The notes beneath the pieces are model-generated. The model saw nothing but the letters and a program-made list of their open reading frames with translations, had not been told where the DNA came from and made no database searches. This document shows positions 10,981 to 23,034 of a DNA stretch of 64,000 bases, in pieces. The position numbers and the translations under genes were made by a program. Source of the DNA: Bryoerythrophyllum caledonicum (taxonomy: Eukaryota > Streptophyta > Bryopsida > Pottiales > Pottiaceae); contig OZ020524.1 in the NCBI GenBank assembly GCA_963971425.1, positions 14,759,845-14,823,844 on the forward strand, written 5' to 3'. Numbering within the stretch: the first letter of the stretch is position 1; every line of letters starts with the position of its first letter.

Positions 10981-11547
10981 GATGAAATGGCACCGATTTT
11001 AGAATTGTTGTCAGTAACAGCCACGTCACAACATTTAAAATGGACGAATGACGCGGCGCCAAAACGCCAACTCAGCTCCCCGAACCTCTCCCTCTAGACA
11101 CTCCCAAAACCAACACGTACGATAACACATACGCACGTTCTGGAAACGTCCAAACTATCCCATGAAATTCCAATCAACCCAAGTCCCACGATCAATCTAC
11201 CAAAATCCTTAGATTTCTTGTTCTATACAAACACCCGAGATAGAAAACAGCGGGTTTGAGCGCAGTGGCGGTTTTAGCTTAATCGGACTCTCAGACAGCC
11301 CACCCAAAACCGATACTATACGGTGACGCATCTGGGTTACCTTGCATCCTTCACTGAAAGGACAACTTGCACAGGCACAGGAGAAGAAGAAGAAGTGCAA
11401 ATCCCTCGGAGGAGCGTGCTCGCACTCGCCATCTCGCAGACGGATTTTCGTGACGGCGTCTCGTAAGCTTTCGAACGAGCCGCCCCGGAGCCTCTGGGAG
11501 CCCTTACTGCGATTTTTCGAAAGCTTCGAGTAGGAGCTCAATCAACC
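10981..11547 (+). promoter_or_regulatory. Upstream region of Derlin-1
   Basis: This moderately GC-rich stretch lies directly before the Derlin start codon and should hold its promoter and 5' UTR. A GAGAAGAAGAAGAAG run is at 11380-11396. The leader is rich in C and TC. No other feature is recognised. Confidence 0.4.
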
Positions 11548-13367
11548 ATGTCGTCGCCGGGAGAGTGAGTAATCTAATCCACAGTAGTCATCTTTTACGT
11601 CCGATTGCGTGAGGAAGCGAGCAAATCTCTGAATTAGGGTTGGACATATAGAAATAGGGTTTTGGTGTGATTTTCAGGGTTTTTAAAGGTGAAAGTGAGA
11701 GTTTGTGTTCCAAGGTCGCAGACACTGAATTGGGATAGGTTTTTATTTCTTTTCTCGTAAGATGAATGTGAGAAGTGGTATTTGATATGATGTCTCCAGC
11801 TCGAAGCATGCTTCAGGAGAGACTCGACTTAGTTTTTTTTTTGTCTAGGAGGCTCATTGCTGATTGTTTTCTTCCTATTTTATAGATAATTCTTTTTTTC
11901 TTACGGATGTTGTTGCAGTTTCTATCGGTCTCTACCTCCAGTTACCAAGTCGTATGCGACTCTGTGCTTTATGACAACGGTCGCCTACCAGTTGCACATC
12001 CTCAATCCTGCGTGGATCTATTTGGATTTTGCTTTGGTGACCAAGAAATTTCAGGTTCGTCTTGGATTGTGTGATTCGTATGCAGGGTTTTCTTTCAGTG
12101 GATAATGTTTACAGTTGCCGTAGTTTTTTTATTTTTGCAGATATGGCGACTTTTGACCAACTTTTTTTTCTTGGGAGGGTTCTCCATGACGTTTGGTGTG
12201 CGAATGCTGATGATGTGAGTATCGAATTTTGAACAACTTTGCAATGTACTTTGTGGTGCATCTGTAGATGTTTTTTTAAAGTGGATCATCATGTGTGTAT
12301 TGGTGTTGAAACAATGAAGAAATGGCTTGTTTGTGATGTGTTTACAGAGCAAGATACGGAGTTCAATTAGAGCAGCTGTTCGATAAGCGCACGGCTGATT
12401 TTCTATATATGATTATAGTGTCCATGATCTCATGTCTGGTATGTCACGTTCTATTCCCCGTCGATTGTTTGTTCCTCCTTTTAGAGAGTTACAAGGATGT
12501 TAATGGTTTTGCGGTCCTGAGGTGGGATGGCATGTCATGAGCGTTTGAGTTTTTGTTTCTGTTCGCTATAGTGGCATCTTGATGATGAGAAAATTAGAGT
12601 AATTGTGACGAGTTTTCTTACTAATAAGTGATATTCTATGTGTTGTGGTTCCAGGTCATTTCACTCACTGTCCCATTTTTTAATTCGGTTTTCATGGGAG
12701 GCTCACTTGTTTTCATGCTCCTTTACGTATGGAGCCGTGAGTTTCCAAGTTCCAAGGTTTCACTCATGGGATTAGTGAGCTTGCAGGTTAGTTGACATCT
12801 TGATGAATTTCCGACACATTGTTCAAACGGGTTCCTTGTGCTTCCTTATCCTCACCTTGCACCTTTCATAATTGCAGGGTTTCTGGCTGCCATGGGCTCT
12901 TTTACTGATCAACACCATGTTTGGAGCCGCACTTATGCCAGACTTGCTTGGCATAATCGTGGGGCATGCCTACTATTTCCTTGCCGTCTTGCATCCCCGA
13001 GCCACCGGACAAAACTACCTCAAAACTCCTGCTTGGGTGTATCCTTTCGACTCCTAAATGTTGCTTAGGAACATTGTGGGATCATGAGTCTCGTTAAACT
13101 TTGTCAATAGATGGAACTTAGGTGGTATGTAAGCATGGTATTGGTTTGAGCGAATTAGTGTAGATTTCTATTTGAGTCATGGATAAGTCATATGATTTCA
13201 TCATGTTTTTTCCTTGACAATCATGCTTCCGCAGACACAAGTTGGTTGCCAAGTGGACTGCAGTGGGACCCGAGGCATTCTCGCCTGCTCCGCCTTCACC
13301 AGCTGCTGCTGCTGTTCAAGGAGTAAGGTCAGCATTCACTGGCCGGAGCTATCGCTTGAATCAGTAA
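11548..13367 (+). CDS. DER1: Derlin-1-like ER-associated degradation protein, 7 exons
   Basis: Derlins are catalytically dead rhomboid relatives in the ER membrane that help move misfolded proteins to the cytosol. Exons are 11548-11564, 11919-12054, 12141-12214, 12348-12438, 12655-12786, 12878-13038 and 13235-13367. All introns are GT-AG and phases match, giving 247 residues. It begins MSSPGDFYRSLPPVTKSY, close to plant Derlin-1 MSSPGEFYKSLPPVSKAY. The loop-1 WR motif (QIWRLLTNFFFLGGFS), the GVQLE segment and the last-helix GxxxG type motif in MPDLLGIIVGHAYYF are present. Several strongly hydrophobic segments fit a rhomboid fold. The tail RGSYRLNQ-like ending (GRSYRLNQ) matches plant homologues. 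A GTAAGT overlaps the stop, so a longer spliced tail cannot be excluded. The first exon codes for only 5 complete codons. Confidence 0.95.
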
Positions 13368-13964
13368 GTATTTTATGGCTAGAGGCCCTTGTACAGTACC
13401 TTTGTTTAGAGAAGATGGGGGGAAGGGGGAAAATATAGCATTCTTTGGACAGAATTTTGGTAGCTGTATTGTTGATGTGCACGACTTGAACTGGTTTCAA
13501 TAAGATGGTATCTGCTGGCTTTTGCAAATATTTTTGTAAGTAGCAGTTTTTTCTGTGGGCGGTTTCACAAATGGTTTGGGGGATGAAATCAACAACAGCT
13601 GTTGGGTATGAGACATGTTCATCCTTGGAGGAGTTGATTTCTAACTTTTTGGAGCAAAGTGCCCATTCCCAACCATCCTCAATCTTCATAGATTTTATAT
13701 TGGGTGTTACACATTGAAGGATGGAAAATGGTTCTCATCGAACTTTTTTAATCCTCCTATTCTTTACATACCATAGTACCATACCAAGATTGTTTATCCT
13801 TGAATAATTTTTAAATAGATTAAAATTAGGTTTGTTTCCAAGTTTCCAAATAATTCATAGGCACCCCACATTTGGTTGCCAAGAGAATCCAATTGGGGGT
13901 CTTCCATGTTTGTGGTGGTTAGTTTTATGTGTAAGAATCACAAGCTTTTATCTTGATTCAAATT
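13368..13964. other. Derlin 3' flank, no gene seen
   Basis: This is the likely 3' UTR and intergenic DNA. A minus-strand frame at 13336-13689 overlaps the Derlin last exon and shows no family motif. I see nothing else. Confidence 0.4.
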
Positions 13965-14285
13965 AGAGTTTTCCTGAAAGTGCTTCCTGAAGGGGCAAGT
14001 GAGGAGGAATATGGTGCCACACAGTATGAGATGTATAAATAGAAAGAAAAAAAAAACATGAGGAAATTTCATATCGTCTTTTTTTGCACCAATGAAATGC
14101 TTTGCAATTAATGTTCTTGGCCCTACCCCACCATAATACTCTAAGTTCTCAAAGGGTTGACCAATAGTTCCTCCAAACCTTTTCCAAGCCAAGACACCAT
14201 GTGCATGTGGTCCCGGTTACTAACATAAGACCTTAAGATTTGGGGTACCTATCCAATGTATTTTGGTGACTTTCGGGAAAACTCT
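13965..14285 (-). repeat. MITE with GAGTTTTCCTGAAAGT ends, copy 1 (family F)
   Basis: The ends are inverted: AGAGTTTTCCTGAAAGT on the left and ACTTTCGGGAAAACTCT on the right, about 320 bp apart. The interior is the reverse complement of the copy at 17401, including the shared sequence around CATGTGCATGTGGTCCCGG. It is non-coding. Confidence 0.7.
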
Positions 14286-16249
14286 ATTGTCTTCTCCAAA
14301 CTAGCTATGATCAACTTTGAATTTATAAATTTTAATTAAACCATGATAGATTTTATTTTTATATAGTTCTAGCAAACATGCTACTGTACTATGGTAATCT
14401 TTGATTTGGAAATGGTAATACCTCCTAATGTCTACTCTCAATCTCATAGGATGGGGGTTTTCTTTCTAAAAAGAATGAGCAAATGGGCTACCACTCCCTT
14501 TGTGAAAAACTCCATAAAATTTGAAGTCTAAAGCAATAATATTGCATATTGCTATCACTCTCTTTGCCAAACTTGCATGAATTTTATAATTGGGCTTCTC
14601 GAGATTTAGTTGTGATTAAAGTGATTTTGGTAATTTTCAAACTTTTAGCTCAATACTCATGTGGAGCTGCTTGAAAAGTAATATCCCTTGAATGTACGAT
14701 AGTATATCACTCTTAGTAATGGTTTTCTACGTGAGACATAATTGCATTTTATAGATATGGCTTTATAATCCTAAGATATCTAAAAGTGATAGTAGTTTAC
14801 TTACATGCAAAATGTGTGTGCGTGTGTGTATACATGTATACAAGTGTTGGGAGTCATGAAAATGTGGTGGAACATGAAGACGCGGCAAGACATAAACATA
14901 CAACAAAACAAGAAAATGCGGCAAGACAAAAAGATGGGGCGGAACAAAGACTTGTGCCGTTGTCATGAAGGTTCTTGAGCATCCAATAAATATGGGGCTC
15001 CTTTCTATGGTAGTTATTGTGATTTTGTGGATCTATCTTCAACAAAATTCTCTACCTAAACACTCCTTCAAGCCCCAAATTACTTAGACTAGCGTAATTC
15101 CTAGCACATAGATGATATGAACTTGCGATTTTGTCACGACATCAATAACATTTTTAAGAAGTTATTCTCCAAATGTAGTTGTTGCAGCTCTAAAATTAAG
15201 TTATAACCAAGCCTTCAAAGTTACCACATTTAATTGTAAACTCCATGGACCCTCTTCACTCCATGAATTATTTTCTCCTTTCTTCGGTTTGATCTTTGTT
15301 TGAAACTACTTCTCTCACAAGTAGAGTAGTTTGCCTCTTTAAACACCACAAGATTTTTCTTTAAGAAACCACTTCAATCAAACAATACAATTATAAACAC
15401 AAGATGAAATTATTGTGTTTTTTATGGCTTAAGGAAAAAGATATTAGCTTGATGCTCTGTGCATCTCATCACCCCTGCAAGCAACCTCAACACCCTCAAA
15501 CCTCTAAACACTTGGAAATACTTAGAAGACGCTCTTGAGCATTCAAAATACTTGCACTCTACTCCAACTCCAACTCCAACTCCAACTCCAACTTCTAGCA
15601 TATTTATACCACACTAAATCTAAGAGTTAATCAATAAAAAGCCAACCCATAATTTGCCAACACTAGAAACCTTTAAAAGGTCGGTCAAATGAAAAGCTAC
15701 CACATGATTGAAAGAAAATTCAACTTTAGCCGGTCCAATAACAAGCCAACACTTGGTCAATCCAATGCTCTTCCTTGATTGGTCGGATGGTAAGCCTTCG
15801 TCTTTATGCCACTACCATCCATCTAATTATACACATAACTATTTTCATCTAAATCAATTTATTTATCAACCTAATGACTATTAGATTGATGTTCAACCAC
15901 AACATCAACATTAACCAAACATTAACCACAACATCAACAAATATTCTACACAAGTGATTACTTAAGTTTAAGCATTAGACGGCCGACATCACAACACTGC
16001 TATGTAGTTCGTGTATAATCATAGCAACGGGTATGTTCCAAATGATGCTATCATCTAGATATCACCAAAGTGTAGATCTTCATCGTACCCGACGACACAA
16101 GAATAGTCTCCACTTTCCTCAAGTTCCCTAACTCCCCCAAGTCCCCACTTTCTACAAAACCTATTTTGCCCCAAGTTTCTATTTCCCGCAAGTCCCCCAA
16201 GTCCCCATTTCTTACAAGTCGCTAAAGTCTCCACTTCCTGCATATCCTT
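14286..16249. other. AT-rich intergenic DNA with short tandem repeats
   Basis: No gene is recognised. A GT-rich run lies at 14812-14835. A hexamer array (ACTCCA-type, about 5 units) lies at 15558-15593. From about 16060 a degenerate CAAGTCCCCACTT-type repeat starts and leads into the 51-bp minisatellite. Confidence 0.5.
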
Positions 16250-16480
16250 CAAGTCCCCACTTCTTGTTAGTCTCCAAAGTCTTCACTTCTCGTAAGTCCT
16301 CAAGTCCCCACTTCCTGTTAGTCTCCAAAGTCTTCACTTCTCGTAAGTCCTCAAGTCCCCACTTCCTGTTAGTCTCCAAAGTCTTCACTTCTCGTAAGTC
16401 CTCAAGTCCCCACTTCCTGTTAGTCTCCAAAGTCTTCACTTCTCGTAAGTCCTCAAGTCCCCACTTCCTGTAAGTCCCTC
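16250..16480. repeat. 51-bp minisatellite, about 4.4 units
   Basis: Units repeat every 51 bp, for example GTCTCCAAAG starting at 16270, 16321, 16372 and 16423, and are almost identical. Each unit is itself built from about 17-bp CAAGTCCCCACTTCC variants. These continue in degenerate form across 16060-16610. Because 51 is a multiple of 3 and the unit lacks stops in some frames, repetitive open frames appear on both strands; I do not regard them as genes. Confidence 0.9.
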
Positions 16481-17123
16481 AAGTCTCCACTTCCTACAAG
16501 CCCATCAAGTCTCCACTTTCCTCAAATCCCCCAAGTCCCTACTTTCCTCAAATCCCCAAAATCTTGACTTCCCTCAAGTCTCCCAAGTCCCCAAATCCCC
16601 ACTTCCCTCAAAACCTATTTTGCATCATGTCACCTACATTGTTTTAAAATCTGTATTTTTTTTCTAAATAGTATTTCAAAAGTCAATAGTTTTTCTACTA
16701 TATTCAAAATTCTAGTTAAAAGGATTATTCAAAGGATTTCTCCAAAGGGCACCATTGATTCATTTTAGGGTTCTATAAGTTGTTTTTAGGGTGCATTATC
16801 CAAAGGGCACGTCCAAGTAATTCCTATTAAATGTTTTGTTTTGAGGTTTCACACCTAGGTTTTGTAATCACCAAATAAGAAATTGTGTTTTAATTACATA
16901 AACTTTATATTTGTTAGTGGAGAACTTCATCCATTCTTGTACTCACATCATCCACAAATTTTCTAACAATGTTTTGCTCTGAAAACAAGTACACGGTGAT
17001 GGCCGCTTTCGCCACCCAATGCCGAATGAATTTATTTTTTCTCACACATGTTCGGCACCTCTTTCGGAGTTCTTTAAAATTCGGCAATGTCATTTACTGA
17101 ATTTTGCAACTTCTTGGCAACTA
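16481..17123. other. AT-rich intergenic DNA
   Basis: The first 130 bp are degenerate minisatellite (CAAGTCCCC variants). Beyond that I see no open frame or repeat. Confidence 0.4.
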
Positions 17124-17340
17124 CACTAAAGATCACATTTAGTGTATGTCACACTAATGGATTTACAAATGCTATAACTTTTTACTCTTGATGAATATTT
17201 TTACCATCTATGTCTATAATGATCCACCTCTTTCAGTAGTGTAGATAGTTGTGCTCATAGTAAAAATATTCATCAAGAGTAAAAAGTTATTGCATTTGTA
17301 AATACCTTAGTGCGACATACACTAAATTTGAAGTAACTTA
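17124..17340. repeat. Foldback MITE related to the pogo-like element
   Basis: The left end TA-CACTAAAG begins a 25-bp palindrome (TACACTAAA, GATCACA, TTTAGTGTA) like the ends of the element at 5494. The two halves form a long hairpin: AACTTTTTACTCTTGATGAA on the left is repeated inverted at 17270-17290. The outer right palindrome is degraded. It is non-coding and is probably mobilised by a pogo-type transposase. Confidence 0.6.
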
Positions 17341-17400
17341 ATCTCAAAAGTACCAGTAGGTGGTGAAAAGACTTGTGCACATCTCTGAACTTGGAGATTT

Positions 17401-17736
17401 GAGTTTTCCTGAAAGTCACCAAAATACACTGGATTGGTACCCCGAATCTTAGGGTCTTATGTTAGTAACCGGGACCACATGCACATGGTGTCTTGCCTTG
17501 TGAAAGGTTTGGGGGAACTATTGGTCAACCTTGTGAGAACTTAGGGTACTATGGGGGAGCTTTAGCTTGCATGGGGTAGGGCCCAAGAACATTGATTGCA
17601 AAGAATTTCATTGGTGCAGAAAAAGGCGATATGAAATTTCCTCATGCTTTTTTTTTTTTCCGTTTATACATTTCATACTCTCTGGCACCATATTCCTCCT
17701 GACTTGTCCATTCTGGAAGCACTTTCAGGAAAACTC
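17401..17736 (+). repeat. MITE with GAGTTTTCCTGAAAGT ends, copy 2 (family F)
   Basis: The element is 336 bp between GAGTTTTCCTGAAAGT and ACTTTCAGGAAAACTC. It is the inverse of the copy at 13965 and is similar to the copy at 21155. Open frames here are not conserved among the copies. Confidence 0.7.
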
Positions 17737-18236
17737 TATTAATCTCTGGTTTTCTACTTCAAAGCAAGAATGCCGTCCACATTCTTTTGATGGGATAAAA
17801 GAGGAAAAAAGTGCAAGATGGCATGCTGAAGCTTACCTAGGAGTGATTTTTTGCATAATTTTTTCTGATTCAACAACTCCAGCTATAATTTTCACATATT
17901 CAGAGAATTGTAAATTGGATTTATTTTGGACGACTATCTTAAAATTTCCAAAATTTTGGACCAAGCCCCATTTTGAATTAATTATGTATGAAAGTGACCA
18001 CGGCTTATGGTATATTGATGGTGTGGATTCATTTAATTGATGTGGATCACCTACACTAATCCACATCAAGCACATGCATGTCAAATTTTAATTGGATATT
18101 TGTTCTCAAGCACACGTGTTTCAATCAACAATTGCATGTAAATTTCCAAACAGTGTAGAATTCTGAAATACTCTCGCCCATTCTATAATCGATGAACAGT
18201 GTACAAGTCCTACACGGAAACAATATCTTTCACCTC
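17737..18236. other. Intergenic DNA
   Basis: This is AT-rich sequence without a recognisable gene or repeat boundary. The frame at 17567-18040 begins inside the MITE and has no family motif. Confidence 0.4.
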
Positions 18237-18480
18237 AGATGTTTAATCCTTAATTGTCAGAAGGTGCGGCTCATGGCCACGGCATTTTACATGTATGGTA
18301 TTGTATTTGAACATGATACGGTTGACATATTGAAATGAGCTCCAAATGAAGGATGTTAGTAATTGAAATGAGCTCCAAATGAAGAATCTTGAATCCAAAG
18401 GTGTAAGTCTTGCTAAAATTTAATACATTTTATGTATTTTACAAAGTAAAATATGTGTGTATACAATGGTTCCCCATTGA
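18237..18480 (+). repeat. Dispersed copy of repeat family H
   Basis: It contains GTATTTGAACATGATACGGTT, ATTGAAATGAGCTCCAAATG and AAGTCTTGCTAAAATTTAAT, as in the cluster at 9865-10980. A short internal duplication of ATTGAAATGAGCTCCAAATG sits at 18332 and 18363. Confidence 0.6.
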
Positions 18481-19650
18481 TGTGACTTGTTAGCCATCAT
18501 AGACCATCTTTCCACAAAGGTAACCCCGGTGGTAACCAACCAAAATCCTTACCCAACACTTATAAAACCGGGGTATATCCAACTTACTTCCATCCCATTA
18601 CCACCCATCCAAACATAGATTCAATATCACTCAAAACCCTTTACGTATAGTGAGCGCTTATGGGGTAACCACCGACTAAACACAACTAATTCACATTTCA
18701 TGGGAAAAACATGATAAAATAATAATCGTATTGGCTTGTATCACCAAGAAAAGAAATGTAAAATACTAAACTCTCCTCTCCATATACAATACCAACTCCC
18801 CTCCTCACAAGTCCCACGCTTAGTGTATCCTTATCAACAATTCTAGGAGAGCTCTTATCTACCTCTAGTAGGCTCTCATAACATTCCGAAAGTGGAAAGT
18901 TGAGAGCACGCATTTGCTTCTGGAGGTGTGGAGAAAGGCATGCAGAGAGAGGGTGAGTGACTACGGGATCTCCCAATTTACCCTTGTCCAGCGTTGCACC
19001 AAGCCTCAGCCCTGGGTGGGTCCATTTTCTGGCCTTTTAACTTTCGGGGCTTGAGAGGCGTTTCTTTGGAATTGTTCTGAGGCTTGACTGGGGTACGGTA
19101 TTTGGGCAAATCCGTGACGGAGTGACAGGAGTGGCGGTGAATGTGTGGGGATGGGCAACGATTCTCTTGTGGTCCGTGGATCTTCATTCGGAGTGGCCGC
19201 GCAAGTCAACTGAATGCGTCGATCCCGCAAACAGTGAACTGCATGCATGCATCGATTCCTCGTCCGCGTTCACACTTTGCACGCCTGGGCCATGGTCCTG
19301 GATTCCCGAGTGGATGGCCTGGGCCGCACCCAATCGCGTCGTCACGACCTCCGAGTTCGTTATTTATTTGCGTTGCGCGCTGAAATCTTGCACGTGGAGG
19401 AGCCCTTTGTTTAGTCTCGTTCCTGAGGTGGCCCAATGAGTTGTCGGTGCAGTCACTCTTCACTTGGAGGTGTTTCTGACGGAGCTTCCTAGGCGTGCTG
19501 TGCAAGCGAATTTTTATTTCTATTTTCTATTTTTTTTCCTGGCACACACGAGTTGCTTTTCTGTATTGGTCCTGAGATGAAGATTTCGCATGTTAATGAT
19601 CGGCTTCGCAATCACTTCATTCTTTGGATACCTACCATTATCCAAGTAGT
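18481..19650. other. Intergenic DNA with dispersed repeats
   Basis: The segment 18560-18660 (CCATCCCATTACCACCCAT and nearby) recurs at 20750-20890, so it is a repeat of unknown type. A GC-rich patch at 18990-19440 holds several overlapping open frames on both strands without domains. Its left part resembles the GC-rich MITE at 8697. Confidence 0.4.
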
Positions 19651-20385
19651 TTAACCCCTAAAAGCCCTGACGATTTCATACCAAAAACACTTCAAAATTG
19701 TTGATTCTAGTGCAATGAGTAAGGAAGGAAACAAAACCTTATATTTATCCTTTTGACCGTAGGATCTTGATAAAGACTTACTAAGTAGCATGCTCACAAA
19801 ATTTCATATACTTTGACTGCACGGATTGAAAGATTGTAGTGTTTGAAGTCAAGAAAATGGTTCATTTTTTTCCCACAGTGGGTCAGCGCACTTTGACTTC
19901 ACTTGGTATTAAATTTTTGTACTACACAAGGTCTAAATCTATTATGATTATGTTGAGCATGATGTTAGTTCCGTATACACCAATTTTTAGATGGAGAGAA
20001 AGGGTGTAGCATGTTCAAAACAAGTGTGCAAGGAGTGGAGGTTCAAAAATTGTCAATTTACGATTTGTTCTTTTGAGAATTTAATATGTTTTAGAATGAT
20101 AATCTAAACGGTCAATATAAAGGTTTACACCACATATTGTTGTACAAAAAATAAAAAGTGAAAAATGTAAAGATCTCTAGGTTTTATGTAGAAAAGATGA
20201 AGTTTTTTTCCCCGCTTGCCCGAAATGTGTAATAATGTGTTAAAAAAAAAATTACACTAAAAACAAGATTTTTTTTTTGACATCTTCAAAGAAAGTAATA
20301 TTTTTTCTACTTGTATGGAAAATCTCAATGTCAATAGAGACTTCTAGCAAAATTTTGGAGCTGCCCGGAGTCCCCGTTTCTAGCT
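19651..20385 (+). mobile_element. TTAA-flanked element, copy B, right end missing (family T)
   Basis: TTAA at 19651-19654 is followed by CCCCTAAAA and the family interior (ACCAAAAACACTTCAAAATT, then AAGATCTCTAGGTTTTATGT). Similarity stops near 20385, before the expected TTTAGGGGTTAA end. It is a truncated copy in the same orientation as 31507. Confidence 0.65.
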
Positions 20386-21154
20386 TTGAGTGGTACTAAC
20401 TTTCAAACCATAAATCCAAAAACAATAATAACAATAATAATATGTCCATGGAGCGCTTATTAGGGACAATCTAGAATAAGAGTTTTTTTTTAAGATTTTT
20501 TTTTTCAAATTTAGTAACCTACCCAAAATCCAAACGTACGCCCCACGTACACTTGGGCTCTTCGGGATTAAGGTCATCTTGGACTGGTGCAAGCAACTTT
20601 CGGGGGTGGTTGAGGATCTAGACAAATTGGAGAGCTTTGGGGGTGCAACATGGGTATAATGGGCTTCCACAACATCCCTTGAAAGCAACTTACACTCATC
20701 CTTCACACATAAGGTAGCTAACAAACCAAAATTCATAACGGACGTTTATGATATTGGGATATATATCCAACCCACTTCCATCCCATTACCACCCATTCAG
20801 TTCAAATGGAGGTTTTCTATTAGTTAAGATCCCTTACTTTTTGTCGGCGCTTATGGGGGTACCTATTGGTGGCCACCGAGTAAATATGGCAGCACAATCT
20901 TTGAAAATTCATACATAATTCACATTTCATAGGAAAAATATGAAATCACTTGGGTTGAAATTGTAATTCTATTAGCTATTACTCAAAAATGAATTTAATT
21001 TTTTATTGACTTGGTTGGATGAATCTCTCTCATTTTGATGATTGCAGTGATGTATTTTGATGAGAGACTTGGCAAAACGTGTAGAAGATAGTCGACCTAA
21101 TGTCAAAGGTATCCTTCACCTTTGATATAATCAATGAAATTATTATCAAGTGAT
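20386..21154. other. Intergenic DNA
   Basis: An AATAACAATAATAATA run lies near 20421. The segment 20750-20890 repeats sequence from 18560-18660. No gene is recognised. Confidence 0.4.
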
Positions 21155-21482
21155 AGAGTTTTCTTGAAAGTGGAACTGGGTCATCATGCATGTCACCCAC
21201 TATTTTACGGTTTTATATTAGTAATTAGGACCACTTGAATACGATGACTTGGTTTGAAAAAGATTTGGAGGAACTATTGGTCAACTCTTTAAGAACTTAG
21301 GGTACTATGGAGGCGCTTCAGCTTGTATTGGGTACCCCTCAAGAGGTTTGATTGCCATGCATTTCATTGGTGCTAAAAAAGAAATTATGAAATGCCTCAA
21401 GCTCTTTTTTCTTTGTGTATTCAAATCTCACAGTGCCTTTTTCATTTCTTTCCTCTTTATAAAGGACTTTCAAGAAAACCCT
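21155..21482 (+). repeat. MITE with GAGTTTTC ends, copy 3 (family F)
   Basis: Ends AGAGTTTTCTTGAAAGT and ACTTTCAAGAAAACCCT enclose an interior similar to the copy at 17401, with GGAACTATTGGTCAAC and TTTCATTGGTGC. It is more diverged. Confidence 0.6.
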
Positions 21483-21829
21483 AATACAAATAAATAGATT
21501 CATATTGTTAATGTGCATTTTTTAGGTGAATAGATATTTAAACTATAATTATGGACAAGAAATGACATAGATAAAAACCAATATCTTTTTTTCCCTCACT
21601 ATCTAGGCACAATTGATAATTGATGATACAATCAAACCTACATGAGCAAGCAAATCACCTTTTAAACCTGTATGACAAAAGTCTTGAGGTGGGCTTTTGC
21701 AAAATCTTGGGCATGTTCCCATGGTTGCAAATTAGATTTTCAATTCTTGAGTTTTTGTACAAAGATGCAAAAAGACATTGAGAGGTATGTGGAAATGTAA
21801 TTCTTATTCTCTTTGAACGTATGGATTTT

Positions 21830-22440
21830 TTTTAATGTCATTTTGAGAAAAACTTCTCAAGAGCGGGCACGTCAGGCAACTCCAAAAACTCTTGCTAGGA
21901 CAGTCTATCACATGTGAGATTTTCAATACTTAGCAAGTAATGTTTTTTCTTTTCATATTGCTAGAAACAATAGGCGTCTATGGTAAAAAAAGTAGCATAT
22001 TAATCCAAGTCAAACCTTGTCACATTATCGGGCAAGGTACCCAAAAAACTTATTCTTTTTCACATGTAGTTTATAGCTTAGGATCTTCACATTCTTTTAC
22101 TTTTTATTTTTCCCACAACAACTATGTTGTAAACTTTCTTATTGACCTTTCAAGTTTTCATTCAAAAACATATAAGGTTCACGAAAAAATAAAACTTGAA
22201 ATGACAATTTCTGAACATGTACGCTTTGCACAATTGCTTTAAAAATGCTACACCCATTTTCTACCTCTAAAAGTTATTGTTCAAAAAGTTGATACTATGG
22301 TCAATGTGATGGTAATGATTTAGACCTTGTATAGTGCAAAAATGTGAAGTCAAAGTCCGCTAATCCACTCAACATAAGGAAGAAATAAACCGTTTTCTCT
22401 ACTTCAAACACTATGATCTTTCAATTCATGCGATCAATTA
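21830..22440 (-). mobile_element. Diverged, end-less fragment of family T
   Basis: The reverse complement of this stretch follows the interior of the TTAA-flanked family: GATTGAAAGATCATAGTG, then CAATTTTTAGAGGTAGA-like and CTTGCCCGATAATGTG-like segments in the right order. No TTAA ends are visible. Confidence 0.5.
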
Positions 22441-23034
22441 CTCAATTGAAATCAATAGCAAGTTAAAAGTGGAAGTAGAAGAAGAGAAGAACGCATGTCT
22501 CTATAGGGGCCGGTGTCAATAAAGTGTCTGTTTGTTTCACCACTAAGTCCATGTCCACCGGACATGGTTAGTAGCATGGAACTACTTTCCCTTTTCCAGG
22601 GGTAGACACTATGTACCACGTAACAAGTGACCAAGAAGAAAGTAACAATGACGTCAAGGAAGCTAATGTGATGAAGTGTTTAGTAGGTTTTCATGAGGGG
22701 TCTAGCATGTTTGGGATGGATTGGTTGTTTTTGAGTTTCCTTTTGTGTGGGAGTATGGACATAGTATGTTGGATTGCAATAGTGTCAATATTAGTAAAGG
22801 TGGTCTTGATTGAGGTCATGGGAATTTTGAATGTTTCTTCAAGGGTTGGCATTGAGGGGATAAAGGTGGTGGCTCTAGCAACCGCAGTGATGACAATGAG
22901 GGGTTTCTACTTTCCATCCAAGTGCTTGAATATCATTGAAGAGTTTATTTATTTTGTTTGCAATAGCTTCCTATGAAAATCTATCATTTTCAATACTTTA
23001 ATTCAATGAATATTGAAATTTGGATCTATGTGGG
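22441..23034. other. Intergenic DNA with a shared short repeat
   Basis: The segment 22503-22566 is the inverted partner of 9505-9552. The plus-strand frame 22611-22976 (121 codons, hydrophobic) has no recognisable family, and I do not call it a gene. Confidence 0.35.

Noticed and set aside
16212-16473. Repetitive open frames on both strands
   Set aside because: They result from a 51-bp tandem repeat without stops; no start context or domain supports a protein.
16060-16610. CRISPR-like array
   Set aside because: The units are contiguous 51-bp tandem copies without unique spacers, in a plant genome.
19120-19440. 105-codon open frame in a GC-rich patch
   Set aside because: Overlapping open frames on both strands and no motif; GC-rich DNA simply has fewer stops.
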